Below are positions 30,038-41,108 of a DNA stretch of 64,000 nucleotides, one piece after another. Both the position numbers and the translations under genes were made by a program. How positions within the stretch are numbered: position 1 is the stretch's first letter; each line of letters begins with the position of its first letter. The notes below the pieces were generated by a model. It made no database searches, was not told where the DNA came from, and saw nothing but the letters and a program-made list of their open reading frames with translations. The DNA is from Amycolatopsis acididurans (GTDB lineage Bacteria; Actinomycetota; Actinomycetes; Mycobacteriales; Pseudonocardiaceae): assembly GCF_012328925.1 (NCBI RefSeq), contig NZ_JAAXLS010000011.1, positions 119,180 to 183,179 of the forward strand, in the 5' to 3' direction.

Positions 30038-31108
30038 TTACTTTCCCGCCTCGGCAAGGCGTTCCTCGCGATCGGCGTTGCCCAGCGCGTCCAGCACGGC
30101 GTCCAGATCACCGTCGAGGACCTGGTCGAGGTTGTAGGCCTTGTAGTTCACCCGGTGGTCGGAGATCCGATTCTCCGGGAAGTTGTACGTGCGCACGCGT
30201 TCGGAACGGTCCACGGTGCGCACCTGCGAGCGCCGCGCGTCGGCCGCCTTGCTCGCGGCCTCCTCCTCGGCCATGGCCTGCAGGCGCGCCTGCAGCACCT
30301 GGATCGCCCGGGCCCGGTTCTGGATCTGCGACTTCTCGTTCTGGCAGGACACCACGATCCCGGTCGGCAGGTGCGTGACGCGGACCGCGGAGTCGGTGGT
30401 GTTCACGCTCTGCCCTCCCGGGCCCGAGGACCGGAACACGTCGATACGCAGGTCGTTCGGATCGATTTCGACCTCGACCTCTTCGGGCTCCGGGTAGATC
30501 AGCACACCCGCCGCGGAGGTGTGGATACGTCCCTGCGATTCGGTCGCGGGCACGCGCTGCACCCGGTGCACGCCGCCCTCGAACTTCAGGCGCGCCCACA
30601 CACCGTCGGCCTCGGCGCCCTTGCTCTTGACCGAGAGGGTGACGTCCTTGTAGCCGCCGAGGTCGGAGTCCACGGCGTCGAGTACCTCGGCCTTCCAGCC
30701 GTGGCGCTCGGCGTAGCGCAGGTACATGCGCAGCAGGTCGCCCGCGAACAGGGCCGACTCCTCGCCGCCCTCCCCCGACTTGATCTCCATCACGACGTCG
30801 GAGCCGTCGTAGGGGTCGCGCGGCAGCAGGAGTTCGGTCAGCCGGGACTCCAGCGCCGGGATCCGCTCGGCGATCTCCTGCGCCTCGGCCGCGAAGGCGG
30901 GGTCCTCGTCGGCCAGCTCCTGCGCGGCGGTGAGGTCCTCGCGGGCGCGATCCAGCTCACCGATGGTTTTGACCACCGGGGTCAGCTCGGCGTAGCGGCG
31001 CCCCAGCTTGCGCGCCCGAGCCTGATCGGCGTGCACCGCCGGATCGGCGAGCTGCTGCTCCAGCTCGGCGTACTCGTCGAGCAGTCCCCGCAGCGAAGAC
31101 GAATCCAC
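30038..31108 (-). CDS. prfA: Peptide chain release factor 1
   Basis: A 356-residue class I release factor. The peptidyl-tRNA hydrolysis motif is GPGGQSVN near residue 228. The codon-recognition tripeptide is PAT in VPATESQG, which reads UAG and UAA as RF1 does. Length and domain order are normal. ATG at 31108 is the first gene after the rpmE terminator, so prfA-prmC probably have their own promoter or read-through. Confidence 0.97.
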   Translation of the reverse strand: MDSSSLRGLLDEYAELEQQLADPAVHADQARARKLGRRYAELTPVVKTIGELDRAREDLTAAQELADEDPAFAAEAQEIAERIPALESRLTELLLPRDPYDGSDVVMEIKSGEGGEESALFAGDLLRMYLRYAERHGWKAEVLDAVDSDLGGYKDVTLSVKSKGAEADGVWARLKFEGGVHRVQRVPATESQGRIHTSAAGVLIYPEPEEVEVEIDPNDLRIDVFRSSGPGGQSVNTTDSAVRVTHLPTGIVVSCQNEKSQIQNRARAIQVLQARLQAMAEEEAASKAADARRSQVRTVDRSERVRTYNFPENRISDHRVNYKAYNLDQVLDGDLDAVLDALGNADREERLAEAGK

Positions 31109-31132
31109 CTTGAGACCTCACATCATTTCTGT

Positions 31133-31176
31133 ATACAAAAAGCGGCGCCCGCCCCCGGGACCGGGTGGCGGGCGCC
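31133..31176 (-). terminator. Intrinsic terminator of rpmE
   Basis: A 10-bp perfect stem, GGCGCCCGCC (31144-31153) with GGCGGGCGCC (31167-31176), is followed on the transcribed strand by five Us (31137-31141 in complement). It begins 11 bp after the rpmE stop and is the best intrinsic terminator in the window. Confidence 0.85.
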
Positions 31177-31186
31177 GTCGAGCAAG

Positions 31187-31414
31187 CTACTTGGCGTCGG
31201 CCTTCTTCTGACGCTTGCCGTACCGCGCCTCGAAGCGCGCGACCCGGCCACCGGTGTCCAGAATCTTCTGCTTGCCGGTGTAGAACGGGTGGCAGTTCGA
31301 GCAGACTTCGACCGTGATCTGGCCGGAGCTCTTCGTGCTACGCGTTTCGAAGGTGTTGCCGCAACCACACACGACGGTGGTCGGCACGTACTCGGGGTGG
31401 ATACCGCTCTTCAT
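31187..31414 (-). CDS. rpmE: 50S ribosomal protein L31
   Basis: A 75-residue zinc-binding (C+) form of L31. The Cys ligands are seen as CGCGN near residue 16 and [10 protein letters not shown] near 37-46. It starts MKSGIHPEY, as usual for the family. It lies between rho and prfA, as in mycobacteria. Being the zinc-dependent form, it may be paired elsewhere with a zinc-free paralogue under Zur control, which cannot be tested here. Confidence 0.97.
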   Translation of the reverse strand: MKSGIHPEYVPTTVVCGCGNTFETRSTKSSGQITVEVCSNCHPFYTGKQKILDTGGRVARFEARYGKRQKKADAK

Positions 31415-31547
31415 GGGGTCCTCTCATCGTGGCCGCCGGGTCCTCATTGCGAGGTGAACCGGAGCCGGACTGCAGCGGATTGATTCTGCCAGATCGCCTG
31501 GCACCGCTATCAACACACCCCGCGCAGCGGCTATTCCCCGCGCGAAC

Positions 31548-31599
31548 GCCGTGAGGGACCCCCTCACGGCGTCCGGCGCCGTGAAAGAGTCCCTCACGG
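31548..31599. repeat. Palindromic repeat cluster after rho
   Basis: GCCGTGAGGG (31548-31557) and CCCTCACGGC (31561-31570) form a perfect hairpin. A related unit, GCCGTGAAAGAGTCCCTCACGG in spaced form, follows at 31579-31599. The cluster sits 9-60 bp beyond the rho stop and could terminate rho transcription. I recall similar GTGAGGGACTCTTTCAC-like elements as common intergenic repeats in Amycolatopsis, but this cannot be checked here. Confidence 0.6.
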
Positions 31600-31607
31600 G
31601 AACGGGG

Positions 31608-33491
31608 CTATTCCTCGTCGCTGCCAAGCGCGGTCTTCGAGACCTGCATGAGGAACTCGATGTTCGTCTTGGTCTTGCGCAGCCGGGACAGCAGCAGGTC
31701 GATCGCCTGCTGCGAGTCCAGGGCGTGCAGCACGCGGTGCAGCCGGTGGTGGATCGCGAGCTCGTCCGGCGAGAGCAGCAGCTCTTCCTTACGGGTACCG
31801 GACGGGTTGACGTCGACCGCCGGGAACACGCGGCGCTCGGCGATCTTGCGGTCCAGCTTGAGCTCGGCGTTACCGGTGCCCTTGAACTCCTCGAAGATGA
31901 CCGTGTCACCGGTGGACCCGGTCTCCACCATCGCCGTGGCGAAGATGGTCAGCGAGCCGCCGTTCTCGATGTTGCGCGCCGCGCCGAGGAAACGCTTCGG
32001 CGGGAACAGCGCGGTCGAGTCGACACCACCGGAGAGGATCCGGCCGGACGCCGGGGCCGCGAGGTTGTACGCACGGCCCAGACGGGTGATCGAGTCCAGC
32101 AGGACCACCACGTCCATGCCCATCTCCACCAGCCGCTTGGCCCGCTCGATGGACAGCTCGGCGACCGAGGTGTGGTCTGACGGCGGGCGGTCGAAGGTCG
32201 AGGCGATGACCTCACCCTTCACCGACCGCTGCATGTCGGTGACCTCTTCCGGACGCTCGTCCACGAGCACGACCATCAGGTGGCACTCGGGGTTGTTCGT
32301 CGTGATCGCGTTCGCGATGTCCTGCATGATCGTGGTCTTACCGGCCTTCGGCGGCGACACGATCAGCGCGCGCTGCCCCTTGCCGACCGGCATCACCAGA
32401 TCGATCACGCGGGTGGTCAGCTTGTGCGACTCGGTCTCCAGGCGCAGCCGCTCGTTGGGGTAGAGCGGGGTCAGCTTGGTGAACTCGGGCCGCTTCTTGG
32501 CCGCGTCCGGCTCGAGGCCGTTGATGGTGTCCACCCGCACCAGCGGGTTGAACTTCTGACGCTGCTGCTCGCCCTCACGCGGCTGCTTGACGACACCGGT
32601 GATCGCGTCGCCGCGGCGCAGGTTGTACTTGCGCACCAACGACAGCGACACGTACACGTCGTTCGGCCCGGGCAGGTAACCCGAGGTGCGCACGAACGCG
32701 TAGTTGTCGAGCACGTCGAGGATGCCCGCGACGGGCAGCAGGACGTCGTCCTCGCGGATCTCGGTGTCCGTACCGCCCTCGCCGCGGCCACCGCGACGGC
32801 GACGGTCGCGGAACCGGCGCCCGCGCCGGCCGCCGTCCTCGTCGTCGGCGTTGTTGTTGCTGTTGTTGTTGCGCGCGGCGTTGTTCTGCTGGCGCCGGTC
32901 ACCGCCGCCCTGCTGCTGGTCGCGCTGCTGCTGCGGCTGGTCGCCGCCACGCTGCTGGCCGGAGTCCTTCTGACCGCCCTCGCCACGCTGCTGCTGCGGC
33001 GCGGACCCGGCATCCGGGCTGCCCGCGGCGCGGTTGGAGCTGCGACGGCGACGGCCGCCGCCCTCACGGCGCGCGCCGTCCTCCCCCTGCTGGGGGGTGT
33101 CCTCGGCAGGCTTCACGGCCTTGTCGGCCTTCTCGGCCTGCGGCCCCTTCTCGGCAGGCTTCTCCGCCGGCTTGTCCTGCTTCTTCGCAGGCGCGGCCTG
33201 CTCGGCAGAGGAGATGCCGTCGAAGGGAAGCGTGCCGTCGTCGGCCTGGGCAGCGCGCTTGCGCGGCGTCTTGCCCTGACGCTCGCGGATCGCGGCGATC
33301 AGATCGCCCTTCCGCATGCCCTTGGTGTCCCCAATGCCCAGTTCCGCCGCGAGTTCCCGCAGGTCAGCGATCACCATGCCGGACAGGCCACCGGTGCGGC
33401 GCTTGGGCGTGGTGCCGTTGGAAGCTGACTCTGACGCGACCGGAGCGGTCTGGGTGTCCAGGTCACCGCTCAAAAGATCGGTGTTGCTCAC
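31608..33491 (-). CDS. rho: Transcription termination factor Rho with large low-complexity insertion
   Basis: A 627-residue RNA-dependent helicase. The Rho N-terminal fold is split: GLSGMVIADLRELAAELGI near residue 35, then the RNA-binding domain from about 245 (EDDVLLPVAGILDVLDNYAF and GYLPGPNDVYVS). Between them lies about 170 residues of charged, Gln/Asn/Arg/Gly-rich sequence. The ATPase core has SPPKAGKTT as Walker A, VDERPEEVT and VVLLDSITRLGRAYN. Start is GTG at 33491 behind AGGACA. Actinobacterial Rho proteins carry such insertions, which increase RNA affinity and alter bicyclomycin response in studied cases. Confidence 0.95.
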   Translation of the reverse strand: MSNTDLLSGDLDTQTAPVASESASNGTTPKRRTGGLSGMVIADLRELAAELGIGDTKGMRKGDLIAAIRERQGKTPRKRAAQADDGTLPFDGISSAEQAAPAKKQDKPAEKPAEKGPQAEKADKAVKPAEDTPQQGEDGARREGGGRRRRSSNRAAGSPDAGSAPQQQRGEGGQKDSGQQRGGDQPQQQRDQQQGGGDRRQQNNAARNNNSNNNADDEDGGRRGRRFRDRRRRGGRGEGGTDTEIREDDVLLPVAGILDVLDNYAFVRTSGYLPGPNDVYVSLSLVRKYNLRRGDAITGVVKQPREGEQQRQKFNPLVRVDTINGLEPDAAKKRPEFTKLTPLYPNERLRLETESHKLTTRVIDLVMPVGKGQRALIVSPPKAGKTTIMQDIANAITTNNPECHLMVVLVDERPEEVTDMQRSVKGEVIASTFDRPPSDHTSVAELSIERAKRLVEMGMDVVVLLDSITRLGRAYNLAAPASGRILSGGVDSTALFPPKRFLGAARNIENGGSLTIFATAMVETGSTGDTVIFEEFKGTGNAELKLDRKIAERRVFPAVDVNPSGTRKEELLLSPDELAIHHRLHRVLHALDSQQAIDLLLSRLRKTKTNIEFLMQVSKTALGSDEE

Positions 33492-33869
33492 ACATGTCCT
33501 TCCTGACCGATCCACGCCTCCAGGTGGATCAGCGGACTGCCGCTCGCGTCGGATCGCGAAGCGGAGTTCTGCTCCCCGGTGCCGCTGCCAAGACCGCAGG
33601 TCACAGCGGCAAAGCCGCCACACGGGGGTTGCCTGCCCCAAACGGGGCAAGCGGAATTCGCCACCATGACTACCGGAAACCCGCCTGAGGTCAATCCCTG
33701 CACCAGCTATGCGGAATTATCAGCTCAACGAAAGACAGATCCGGGAGGATCTCCCGGGACCGTCACCGGGTGCGGACTGCGCACGGTGATCGAACGCCCC
33801 CGAGGGTAGACCGCGTGCGGTCCAGGTGCAACAACCACCCCCGGAGTGGCGCGAATCGCCGCACCCCCG
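33492..33869. other. Rho leader region with stem-loops
   Basis: A 378-bp gap between thrB and rho. Two small hairpins lie here: GCGGC-AAA-GCCGC (33606-33618) and TGCCCC-AAAC-GGGGCA (33634-33649). On the transcribed (minus) strand they lie 115-158 bases before the rho start codon. Rho genes are often autoregulated by premature termination in the leader, and these structures are candidates. No coding region is supported. Confidence 0.5.
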
Positions 33870-34751
33870 CTATCCGGCCGTGACCTGTACTCCGGCCGAA
33901 TCCACCGGTAGTTCGGTGACTTCGAAGCCTTCAACGTCGACCGATGCCGGAATTATTCCGTCCGTGGTCAGCGCCAGCACGGTCGGCCCGGCCCCGGACA
34001 CGGTGGCGGCGACCCCGGCTGCGCGCAGGTCGGCGACGAGGCGGGCGGTCGCGGGATAGGCGGGCGCGCGGTAGTGCTGGTGCAACCGGTCCTCGGTCGC
34101 GGCCAGCAGCAGGTCCGGGTTGGTGGTCAGGGCGTGCACGGCCAGCGCGGCGCGGCTCGCCGTGAACGCCGCGTCGGAATGGGACACCTGTTCGGGCAGC
34201 AGCCCGCGGGTGGCCTCGGTGGAGGACCGCAGCGCGGGCACCGCGACCAGCGGCCGGATGGAGGCGTGCGGCGTGAGCCGTTCGGCGTGGAAACGGCCGC
34301 CGGAAGACCACGCCACTACCAGCCCGCCGAGCAGACTCGCGGCAGCGTTGTCGGCGTGTCCCTCGAATTCCGCGGCGATGTGCACCGCCTCGGCGTCCAG
34401 GGGCCTGCCCGCGAGCGAATACGCCGCCGCCACACCGGAAACGATCGCCGAAGCCGAGGAGCCGAGCCCCCGCGCGTGCGGAATCGCGTTGAAACACCGC
34501 AGATGCAGCCCCGGCAGCGACACGCCGAGCCGCTCGCACGCCGCGCGCAGCACGCGCGCCACGAGGTGGGTCTCGTCGGTCGGCACGTCGGTGACATCGC
34601 CCGCGCCGGCGTCGAAAACCTCGATCTTCAGGCCGGAATCGGTGACCAGGACCTCGACCACGTCGTGCAGCGCGAGCGCCAGGCCGAGCGTGTCGAAGCC
34701 GGGGCCGAGGTTGGCCGACGACGCCGGCACGGTCACCTTCAACCGGGTCAC
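33870..34751 (-). CDS. thrB: Homoserine kinase
   Basis: A 293-residue GHMP kinase that phosphorylates homoserine. Motif 1 is [12 protein letters not shown] near residue 9, the ATP-binding motif is [16 protein letters not shown] near 88, and motif 3 is [12 protein letters not shown] near 255. Start is GTG at 34751, overlapping the thrC stop (GTGA). It is last in the leftward argS-lysA-hom-thrC-thrB run. Confidence 0.96.
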   Translation of the reverse strand: MTRLKVTVPASSANLGPGFDTLGLALALHDVVEVLVTDSGLKIEVFDAGAGDVTDVPTDETHLVARVLRAACERLGVSLPGLHLRCFNAIPHARGLGSSASAIVSGVAAAYSLAGRPLDAEAVHIAAEFEGHADNAAASLLGGLVVAWSSGGRFHAERLTPHASIRPLVAVPALRSSTEATRGLLPEQVSHSDAAFTASRAALAVHALTTNPDLLLAATEDRLHQHYRAPAYPATARLVADLRAAGVAATVSGAGPTVLALTTDGIIPASVDVEGFEVTELPVDSAGVQVTAG

Positions 34752-35812
34752 GACAGCTCCAGCGCCGCCGCCACGGCCCGCGGGTCCACCGCGAGCGGTT
34801 CGACCTCGACGTTGTTCTCCAGCGCGGTGGCCGGGTCCTTGAGCCCGTGCCCGGTGACCGTACAGACCACAGTGGACCCCTTGGGGAGGCGGCCGTCGGC
34901 GGCGGTCAGTAGCAGGCCGGCGACGCTCGTGGCCGACGAGGGCTCCACGAACACGCCTTCCTTGCTGGCCAGCAACCGGTACGCGGCAAGGATCTGCTCG
35001 TCGCTGGCCTTCTCGAACAGGCCACCCGAGGCGTTCTTCGCCTTCACCGCGCCCTGCCACGAGGCCGGGCTGCCGACCCGGATCGCGGTGGCCACGGTCT
35101 CCGGTTCCTTGACCGGCTCGCCGTGCACCAGCGGCGCCGCACCGGCGGCCTGGAACCCGAACATCCGCGGGGTGTTCTTCACCACACCGTCCGCGGCGTA
35201 TTCGGTGTATCCGGCCCAGTAAGCCGTGATGTTGCCCGCGTTCCCGACCGGCAGGCAGTGAATGTCCGGTGCCTCGCCGAGCACGTCGCAGATCTCCCAC
35301 GCGGCGGTCTTCTGGCCGACCAGACGCACCGGGTTGACCGAGTTCACCAGCGTGACCGGGTGGTCGATCGCGGTCTTGCGGGCGAGTTCGAGGCAGTCGT
35401 CGAAGTTGCCGTCGATCTGCAGGATCCGCGCGCCGTGCAGGATCGCCTGCGCGAGCTTGCCCATCGCGATCTTGCCCTGCGGGATGAGCACGGCGCAGGT
35501 CAGGCCGGCGCGGGCGGCGTAGGCGGCGGCCGAGGCCGAGGTGTTGCCGGTGGACGCGCAGATCACCGCTCGCAGCCCGCTCGCGAGCGCGTGCGTGATC
35601 GCGACGGTCATGCCACGGTCCTTGAACGAACCGGTCGGGTTGGCGCCCTCCACCTTGAGATAGACCGTGCTCCCGGTCAGCTCCGACAGATGCGGGGCCG
35701 GGACCAGCGGGGTGTTGCCCTCTCCGAGCGTGACGATCTTCGCGCCCGACGGGATCGGCACCCGGTCGGCATAGGCCTCGATGATCCCCGGCCAACCAGG
35801 TTTGGCGTTCAT
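34748..35812 (-). CDS. thrC: Threonine synthase
   Basis: A 354-residue PLP enzyme converting O-phosphohomoserine to threonine. The PLP-binding lysine is in GSFKDRGMT near residue 62, and the phosphate-binding glycine loop is [11 protein letters not shown] near 183. Its ATG shares a base with the hom stop (TGATG) and its stop overlaps thrB, so hom, thrC and thrB are translationally linked. Confidence 0.97.
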   Translation of the reverse strand: MNAKPGWPGIIEAYADRVPIPSGAKIVTLGEGNTPLVPAPHLSELTGSTVYLKVEGANPTGSFKDRGMTVAITHALASGLRAVICASTGNTSASAAAYAARAGLTCAVLIPQGKIAMGKLAQAILHGARILQIDGNFDDCLELARKTAIDHPVTLVNSVNPVRLVGQKTAAWEICDVLGEAPDIHCLPVGNAGNITAYWAGYTEYAADGVVKNTPRMFGFQAAGAAPLVHGEPVKEPETVATAIRVGSPASWQGAVKAKNASGGLFEKASDEQILAAYRLLASKEGVFVEPSSATSVAGLLLTAADGRLPKGSTVVCTVTGHGLKDPATALENNVEVEPLAVDPRAVAAALELS

Positions 35813-37119
35813 CAGTCCTCGCCTTCCACCCGCATCACGCTGACTACTTCGTGCACGACGTCCATTTTCCCGATCTCCTCGACCGTGGCGCGCAAGGCCG
35901 CGTCCGGTGCGAGGTGGGTCACGATGACCAGGCTCGCGGTGGAGAGCCGGTCGCGCTGCCGCACCGCGGCGATGCTCACCTCGTGCGCGGCGAAAACCTG
36001 CGCGACCTGGGCCAGCACACCGGGTTTGTCCGCGACGTCGAGGCTGATGTGGTACCGCGTCGGGGTCTGCCCCATCGGCCGCACCGGCAGCGCCGCGTGC
36101 GCCGACTCGCGCGGGCCGCGCCCGCCGAGCACCCGGTTGCGGGCCACCGCGACGAGATCGCCGAGCACCGCGCTCGCGGTCGGCGCCCCGCCTGCACCCT
36201 GGCCGTAGAACATCAGCTCGCCCGCCGCGTCTGCTTCGACGAACACCGCGTTGAACGCGCCGCCGACCCCCGCGAGCGGGTGGCTGCGCGGGATCATCAC
36301 CGGATGCACGCGCGCCGAGACCGATTCGGTGCCGTCGTCGGCGGTCACCCGCTCGCAGATGGAGAGCAGCTTTACCGTGCGCCCCAACGCTTTCGCGGCC
36401 GCGATGTCGGACGAGGTGACGTTCGCGATGCCCTCGCGGTACACGTCGGAGGCCGTGACCCGGCTGTGGAAGGCGAGCGAGGCGAGGATCGCCGCCTTGG
36501 AGGCGGCGTCGTAGCCGTCGACGTCGGCAGTCGGGTCCGCTTCGGCGTATCCCAGCCGGCTGGCCTCGTCCAGCGTCTCCGCGTATCCGGCGCCTGAGGA
36601 GTCCATTGCGGACAGAATGAAGTTGGTGGTGCCGTTGACGATTCCCATCACCTTGGTGATGCGGTCACCCGCGAGCGATTCGCGCAGCGGGCGCAGCAAC
36701 GGGATCGCGCCCGCGACCGAGGCCTCGAAGTAGAGGTCGGCGCCCGCGGAGTCGGCGGCCTCGGACAGTTCGGCGGAGTACTCGGCCAGCAGCGCCTTGT
36801 TCGCCGTGACGACCGACTTTCCCTTGCGCAGCGCGGTGAGCAGCCAGGTGCGGACCGGCTCGATGCCACCGATCAGCTCGACGATGACGTCCACATCGGA
36901 CTCGACGAGTGCCGCGGCGTCGGAGGTGAGCAGATGCTGCGGAAGCTCCGGGTGCTTGTCCGGCCTGCGCACCGCGATCCCGGCCAGCTCCACGGGAGCA
37001 CCCGCACGAGCTGCCAGTTCGTCGGCCTGCTCGGTGAGCAGTCGCGCGACCTCGCTGCCCACGGTGCCGCACCCGAGCAGCGCGACACGTACTGTCTTAC
37101 CATCCACAGTGGACGTCAC
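35812..37119 (-). CDS. hom: Homoserine dehydrogenase with ACT domain
   Basis: A 435-residue enzyme reducing aspartate semialdehyde to homoserine. The Rossmann motif is [13 protein letters not shown] near residue 16, the family signature [15 protein letters not shown] lies near 160, and a C-terminal ACT domain ([20 protein letters not shown], near 350) provides threonine feedback control. It overlaps lysA by 4 bp and thrC by 1 bp. Confidence 0.97.
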   Translation of the reverse strand: MTSTVDGKTVRVALLGCGTVGSEVARLLTEQADELAARAGAPVELAGIAVRRPDKHPELPQHLLTSDAAALVESDVDVIVELIGGIEPVRTWLLTALRKGKSVVTANKALLAEYSAELSEAADSAGADLYFEASVAGAIPLLRPLRESLAGDRITKVMGIVNGTTNFILSAMDSSGAGYAETLDEASRLGYAEADPTADVDGYDAASKAAILASLAFHSRVTASDVYREGIANVTSSDIAAAKALGRTVKLLSICERVTADDGTESVSARVHPVMIPRSHPLAGVGGAFNAVFVEADAAGELMFYGQGAGGAPTASAVLGDLVAVARNRVLGGRGPRESAHAALPVRPMGQTPTRYHISLDVADKPGVLAQVAQVFAAHEVSIAAVRQRDRLSTASLVIVTHLAPDAALRATVEEIGKMDVVHEVVSVMRVEGED

Positions 37120-38549
37120 GACACCTCCAGATGCAACATGTCGTCGATGGTCTCCCGGCGCAGCAGCAGGCGGGCGCTTCCGTTGCGCACCGCCACCACG
37201 GCCGGGCGGGGCTGCCGGTTGTAGTTGCTGGCCATCGAGTAGCAGTAGGCACCCGTGGCCGCGATACCGAGCAGGTCACCCGCGGCGAGCGTGTCCGGCA
37301 GCCAGCAGTCGCGGACGACGATGTCGCCGGACTCGCAGTGCTTGCCGACCACGCGGGACAGCGCGGCGCCCACCGAACCGTCGCCGTCATCGGCGGACCG
37401 GGACATCAGGCGGCAGTCGTAGACCGCGTCGTAGAGGGCGGTGCGGATGTTGTCGCTCATCCCGCCGTCCACGCTGACGTAACGACGGCTTTCGTTGTCG
37501 CCCAGCGAAACGTCCTTGATCGTGCCGACCTCGTACAGCGTCACCGTGCCGGGACCGGCGATCGCGCGGCCCGGCTCGCCGGCGATGCGCGGCACCGGAA
37601 GGCCCGCGAACTCGCACTCCTTGCGCACGATCTCGCGGATCTGCGTGATCATCTGGGCGGGCGGCGGCGGATTGTCCTTGTCGGTGTAGGCGATGCCGAA
37701 ACCGCCGCCGAGGTCCACAAGGGACAGTTGCTCGAGCAGCGCTTCACCGTGTTCCTTGACCAGATCCGCGATCAGCCCGACGACGCGGCGCGCCGCGACC
37801 TCGAACCCGTCGGAGTCGAAGATCTGCGAGCCGATGTGGCTGTGCAGGCCGACCAGCTTGAGCGAGGGGGCGTTGAGCACCCGGCGCACCGCCTCCGCCG
37901 CGTCACCGGCGGCCAGCGAGAACCCGAACTTCTGGTCCTCGTGCGCGGTCGCGATGAACTCGTGCGTGTGCGCCTCGACGCCGACGGTGACCCGGACCAG
38001 CACGTTCTGCACGACCTCGCGGCGCGCCGCGACATCGGCGAGCCGGGCGATCTCGTGGAACGAGTCGAGCACCACGGTGCCGACCCCGGCGTCCAAAGCG
38101 GACTCCAGCTCGGCGACCGACTTGTTGTTGCCGTGGAAGGTGATCCGCTCGGCGGGGAAGCCCGCGCGCAGCGCGACCGCCAGCTCTCCCCCGCTGGCGA
38201 CGTCCATGCTCAGGCCCTGCGCGCCGACCCAGCGCGCGACCTCGGTGCACAGGAACGCCTTGGCCGCGTAATGCACCAGCGCCGGATCGTCGAACGCCTC
38301 GGCGTACTCGGCGCAGCGGGACTTGAAGTCGGCCTCGTCCACGACGAACAGCGGCGTGCCGTAGGTGGCGGCCAGCTCGCGCACGTCCACGCCCGCGATC
38401 CGGACGACGCCGTCCGGCGCGCGGAACGAGTTGCGCGGCCACACCTTCGGGTAGAGCCGGTCCAGTTCGTCCGCTGTGGACGGTGGGAAGCCTGCCGTGT
38501 CGACGTGTGGGTAGACCTCGGCGTGACGGGGTCCTGCGGGGTGAGCCAT
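37116..38549 (-). CDS. lysA: Diaminopimelate decarboxylase
   Basis: A 477-residue fold-III PLP enzyme producing lysine from meso-diaminopimelate. The PLP lysine is in [10 protein letters not shown] near residue 92, the glycine loop is [10 protein letters not shown] near 269, and the late CESGDIV segment supplies the catalytic Cys. The N-terminal extension of about 40 residues is common in actinobacteria. It lies 3 bp after argS and overlaps hom by 4 bp. Confidence 0.97.
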   Translation of the reverse strand: MAHPAGPRHAEVYPHVDTAGFPPSTADELDRLYPKVWPRNSFRAPDGVVRIAGVDVRELAATYGTPLFVVDEADFKSRCAEYAEAFDDPALVHYAAKAFLCTEVARWVGAQGLSMDVASGGELAVALRAGFPAERITFHGNNKSVAELESALDAGVGTVVLDSFHEIARLADVAARREVVQNVLVRVTVGVEAHTHEFIATAHEDQKFGFSLAAGDAAEAVRRVLNAPSLKLVGLHSHIGSQIFDSDGFEVAARRVVGLIADLVKEHGEALLEQLSLVDLGGGFGIAYTDKDNPPPPAQMITQIREIVRKECEFAGLPVPRIAGEPGRAIAGPGTVTLYEVGTIKDVSLGDNESRRYVSVDGGMSDNIRTALYDAVYDCRLMSRSADDGDGSVGAALSRVVGKHCESGDIVVRDCWLPDTLAAGDLLGIAATGAYCYSMASNYNRQPRPAVVAVRNGSARLLLRRETIDDMLHLEVS

Positions 38550-38552
38550 GTC

Positions 38553-40208
38553 TTACATCCGTTCCGGGGCGGAGACACCGAGCAGCGACAGGCCGTTGGC
38601 GAGCACCTGGCGGGCCGCCTCGCACAGCGCGAGCCGTGCGAAGGTCAGCGGGGTGGCCTCTTCATCGCCCTGCGGGAGCACACGGGCCACGTCGTAGAAC
38701 TTGTGGTAGGCGCTGGCCAGGCTCTCCAGGTACCGCGCGACGCGGTGCGGCTCGCGCAGCTCGGCGGCGCGGCGCAGCACCTTGCCGAACTCGCCGATCG
38801 TGCGGATCAGGTCGCCCTCGCGCTCGTGCGTGAGCAGGCTCAGGTCGGCCTCGGCGTCGAGTTTGAGGCCGAGGTCGGCGGCGTTGCGCTGCAGCGAGGA
38901 CAGCCGGGCGTGCGCGTACTGCACGTAGTACACCGGGTTTTCGTTGCTGTGCTTACGAAGCAGGTCCAGGTCGATGTCGATGCCGGAGTCGACGGAGTAG
39001 CGGGCCAGCTCGTAGCGCGCCGCGTCCACGCCGACGGCCTCGACGAGGTCCTCCATCGTGATCACGGTGCCCGCCCGCTTGCTCATCCGCACCGGCTTGC
39101 CGTCCTTGACCAGGTTCACCAGCTGGCCGATCAGCACCTCGACGACGGCGGGGTCGTGCCCCAGGGCCGCCGCGGCCGCCTTCAGCCGGGCGATGTAGCC
39201 GTGGTGGTCCGCGCCGAGCATGTAGATGCACAGGTCGAAGCCGCGGCCGATCTTGTCCTGCAGGTAGGCGATGTCACCGGCGATGTAGGCGGGCGCCCCG
39301 TCGCTCTTGATGACCACGCGGTCCTTGTCGTCGCCGAACTCCTTCGAGCGCAGCCACCACGCGCCGTCGGCCTCGTAGAGGTTCCCGGACTGCTTCAGCC
39401 CCTCGACGGCACTCGCCACGGCCCCGCTCTGGTGCAGCGAGTCCTCCTGGAAGTACACGTCGAAGTCGGTGCCGAACTCGTGCAGGCTCTGCTTGATCTC
39501 GGCGAACATCAGCTCGATGCCGATGCGGCGGAACGTCTCGTGCCGCTCGGCCTCCTCCTGCGACAGCGCGCTCGGCTCCTGGCGCAGCACCTCGGCGGCG
39601 ATGTCGGTGATGTAGCCGCCCGCGTAGCCGTCCTCCGGCGCGGGCTCGCCCTTGGCCGCGGCGATCAGCGAGTTCACGAACCGGTCGATCTGCGCACCGG
39701 CGTCGTTGAAGTAGTACTCGCGGGTGACCTCGGCACCCTGCGCGGCGAGGATCCGGCCCAGCGCGTCGCCGACGGCGGCCCAGCGGGTGCCGCCGAGGTG
39801 GACCGGCCCGGTCGGGTTCGCCGAGACGAACTCCAAGTTGATCTTGCGCCCGGCCAGCGCGTCGCCGAGGCCGTAGCGCTCACCGGCCGCGAGCACCTGG
39901 CGGACCTGCTCGCCCTGCGCCCCGGCGGCGAGCCGGAAGTTGAGGAAGCCGGGGCCCGCGACCTCGGCACTGGCGACACCCTCGTCCTGGGCGACCTGAT
40001 CGGCCAGCGCCTGCGCGAACTCACGCGGCTGCAGCCCGACCTTCTTCGCCACCTGCAACGCCAGGTTGGTCGCGTAGTCACCGTGCTCGGGGTTGCGGGG
40101 TCGCTCGATCGTGACGGTATCGGGCAGGACGGCCTGATCGAGACCACGGGCGGTCAGCACCTGCACGGCGGACGAGCGAACCAGGTCGGCGAGAACGGCG
40201 GGAGTCAC
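38553..40208 (-). CDS. argS: Arginyl-tRNA synthetase
   Basis: A 551-residue class I aminoacyl-tRNA synthetase. The HIGH-type motif is PTGPVHLGG near residue 122 and the KMSKS-type motif is RMSKRAG near 378. The C-terminal DALR anticodon-binding helix bundle ends in the [11 protein letters not shown] tail. Start is GTG at 40208. It begins the amino-acid biosynthesis run and is divergent from the DUF3105 gene with 94 bp between. A tRNA-Arg gene lies 2.7 kb away. Confidence 0.97.
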   Translation of the reverse strand: MTPAVLADLVRSSAVQVLTARGLDQAVLPDTVTIERPRNPEHGDYATNLALQVAKKVGLQPREFAQALADQVAQDEGVASAEVAGPGFLNFRLAAGAQGEQVRQVLAAGERYGLGDALAGRKINLEFVSANPTGPVHLGGTRWAAVGDALGRILAAQGAEVTREYYFNDAGAQIDRFVNSLIAAAKGEPAPEDGYAGGYITDIAAEVLRQEPSALSQEEAERHETFRRIGIELMFAEIKQSLHEFGTDFDVYFQEDSLHQSGAVASAVEGLKQSGNLYEADGAWWLRSKEFGDDKDRVVIKSDGAPAYIAGDIAYLQDKIGRGFDLCIYMLGADHHGYIARLKAAAAALGHDPAVVEVLIGQLVNLVKDGKPVRMSKRAGTVITMEDLVEAVGVDAARYELARYSVDSGIDIDLDLLRKHSNENPVYYVQYAHARLSSLQRNAADLGLKLDAEADLSLLTHEREGDLIRTIGEFGKVLRRAAELREPHRVARYLESLASAYHKFYDVARVLPQGDEEATPLTFARLALCEAARQVLANGLSLLGVSAPERM

Positions 40209-40228
40209 CAGGCGAGTGTATGTGGCCG

Positions 40229-40260
40229 TTGACAGTGGCCAGACACGCAGTCCCTAGACT
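40229..40260 (+). promoter_or_regulatory. Possible promoter for the DUF3105 gene
   Basis: TTGACA (40229-40234) and TAGACT (40255-40260) match housekeeping sigma consensus boxes, but the 20-bp spacer is long. The start codon lies 42 bp downstream. Confidence 0.35.
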
Positions 40261-40302
40261 CCCTTCCAGGGTAAATCGATCCTGACTGGGACGTGGGAGC
40301 AC

Positions 40303-41103
40303 ATGGCCAGCGGCACAAAGAAGCAGGGCGCCTCCAAGAGGGCGGTCAAGTCGGCGCGCGGGTCGGTGGTGTCCGGCAAGGGCACCCCGTGGGGCACGAT
40401 CATCGCGGTCGTCGCGATCGTGGCTCTGGCGGCGGCCGTGGTCACCTACTACCTGGTCCAGTCGGCGCCCAAGCGTGCGCTGGCCAGCTGGACGCCCAGT
40501 GCGGGCAACCCGGACCCGTCGCTGCAGCTTCCCGGGATCGTGACGGGCAACTACAAGGGCAGCGTGCACATCCTGCCCACCGAGCGGGTGGCCTACGACC
40601 ACTACCCGCCCATCGGCGGCCCGCACGACGGCTACTGGGCCACCTGCACCGGCACCGTCTACAAGACGGCCGTGCGCAACGAGAACATGGTGCACGCGCT
40701 GGAGCACGGCTCGGTGTGGATCGCCTACAACCCGGACCAGATCAAGGGTGACGCGCTGACCAAGCTCGTCGCCAAGGTGCAGGGCAAGCCGTACTCGATG
40801 ATCTCCCCGTACCCGGGTCTCGACAAGCCGATCTCGCTGCAGTCCTGGGGCCACCAGCTCAAGCTGGACAGCGCCGACGACCAGCGGATCGACGAGTTCA
40901 TCACCGCGCTGCGCGCCAACAACAACACCACGCCCGAGATCGGCGCCTCGTGCGACGCGCTCGGCCCCGGCGCGTTCGACCCGGACAACCCGCCCGCGTT
41001 CGACCCGAACCCGCCGGGCCCGGACGCCAAGCCGATGAACTACCAGGGCACGCAGAACGCGCAGCAAGAGGGCGGCGCGCCGGCGACCATGCCGTCGAAG
41101 TGA
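40303..41103 (+). CDS. DUF3105 membrane-anchored protein
   Basis: A 266-residue protein. A basic N-terminus is followed by one membrane helix (GTIIAVVAIVALAAAVVTYYL, about 31-51) and an extracytoplasmic DUF3105 domain with HYPPIGGPHDGYW near 99 and the conserved HALEHGSVWIAY near 131. The C-terminal tail is Pro- and Gly-rich. The family has no established function. Its stop overlaps a possible GTG start of the DUF305 gene, and this DUF3105-DUF305 pairing looks like a real two-gene operon. Confidence 0.85.
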   Translation: MASGTKKQGASKRAVKSARGSVVSGKGTPWGTIIAVVAIVALAAAVVTYYLVQSAPKRALASWTPSAGNPDPSLQLPGIVTGNYKGSVHILPTERVAYDHYPPIGGPHDGYWATCTGTVYKTAVRNENMVHALEHGSVWIAYNPDQIKGDALTKLVAKVQGKPYSMISPYPGLDKPISLQSWGHQLKLDSADDQRIDEFITALRANNNTTPEIGASCDALGPGAFDPDNPPAFDPNPPGPDAKPMNYQGTQNAQQEGGAPATMPSK

Positions 41104-41108
41104 CGCCG

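Noticed and set aside
37131..40232. A 1033-codon open frame on the plus strand opposite lysA and argS
   Set aside because: It mirrors the codon bias of two certain genes on the minus strand and has no domain content of its own.
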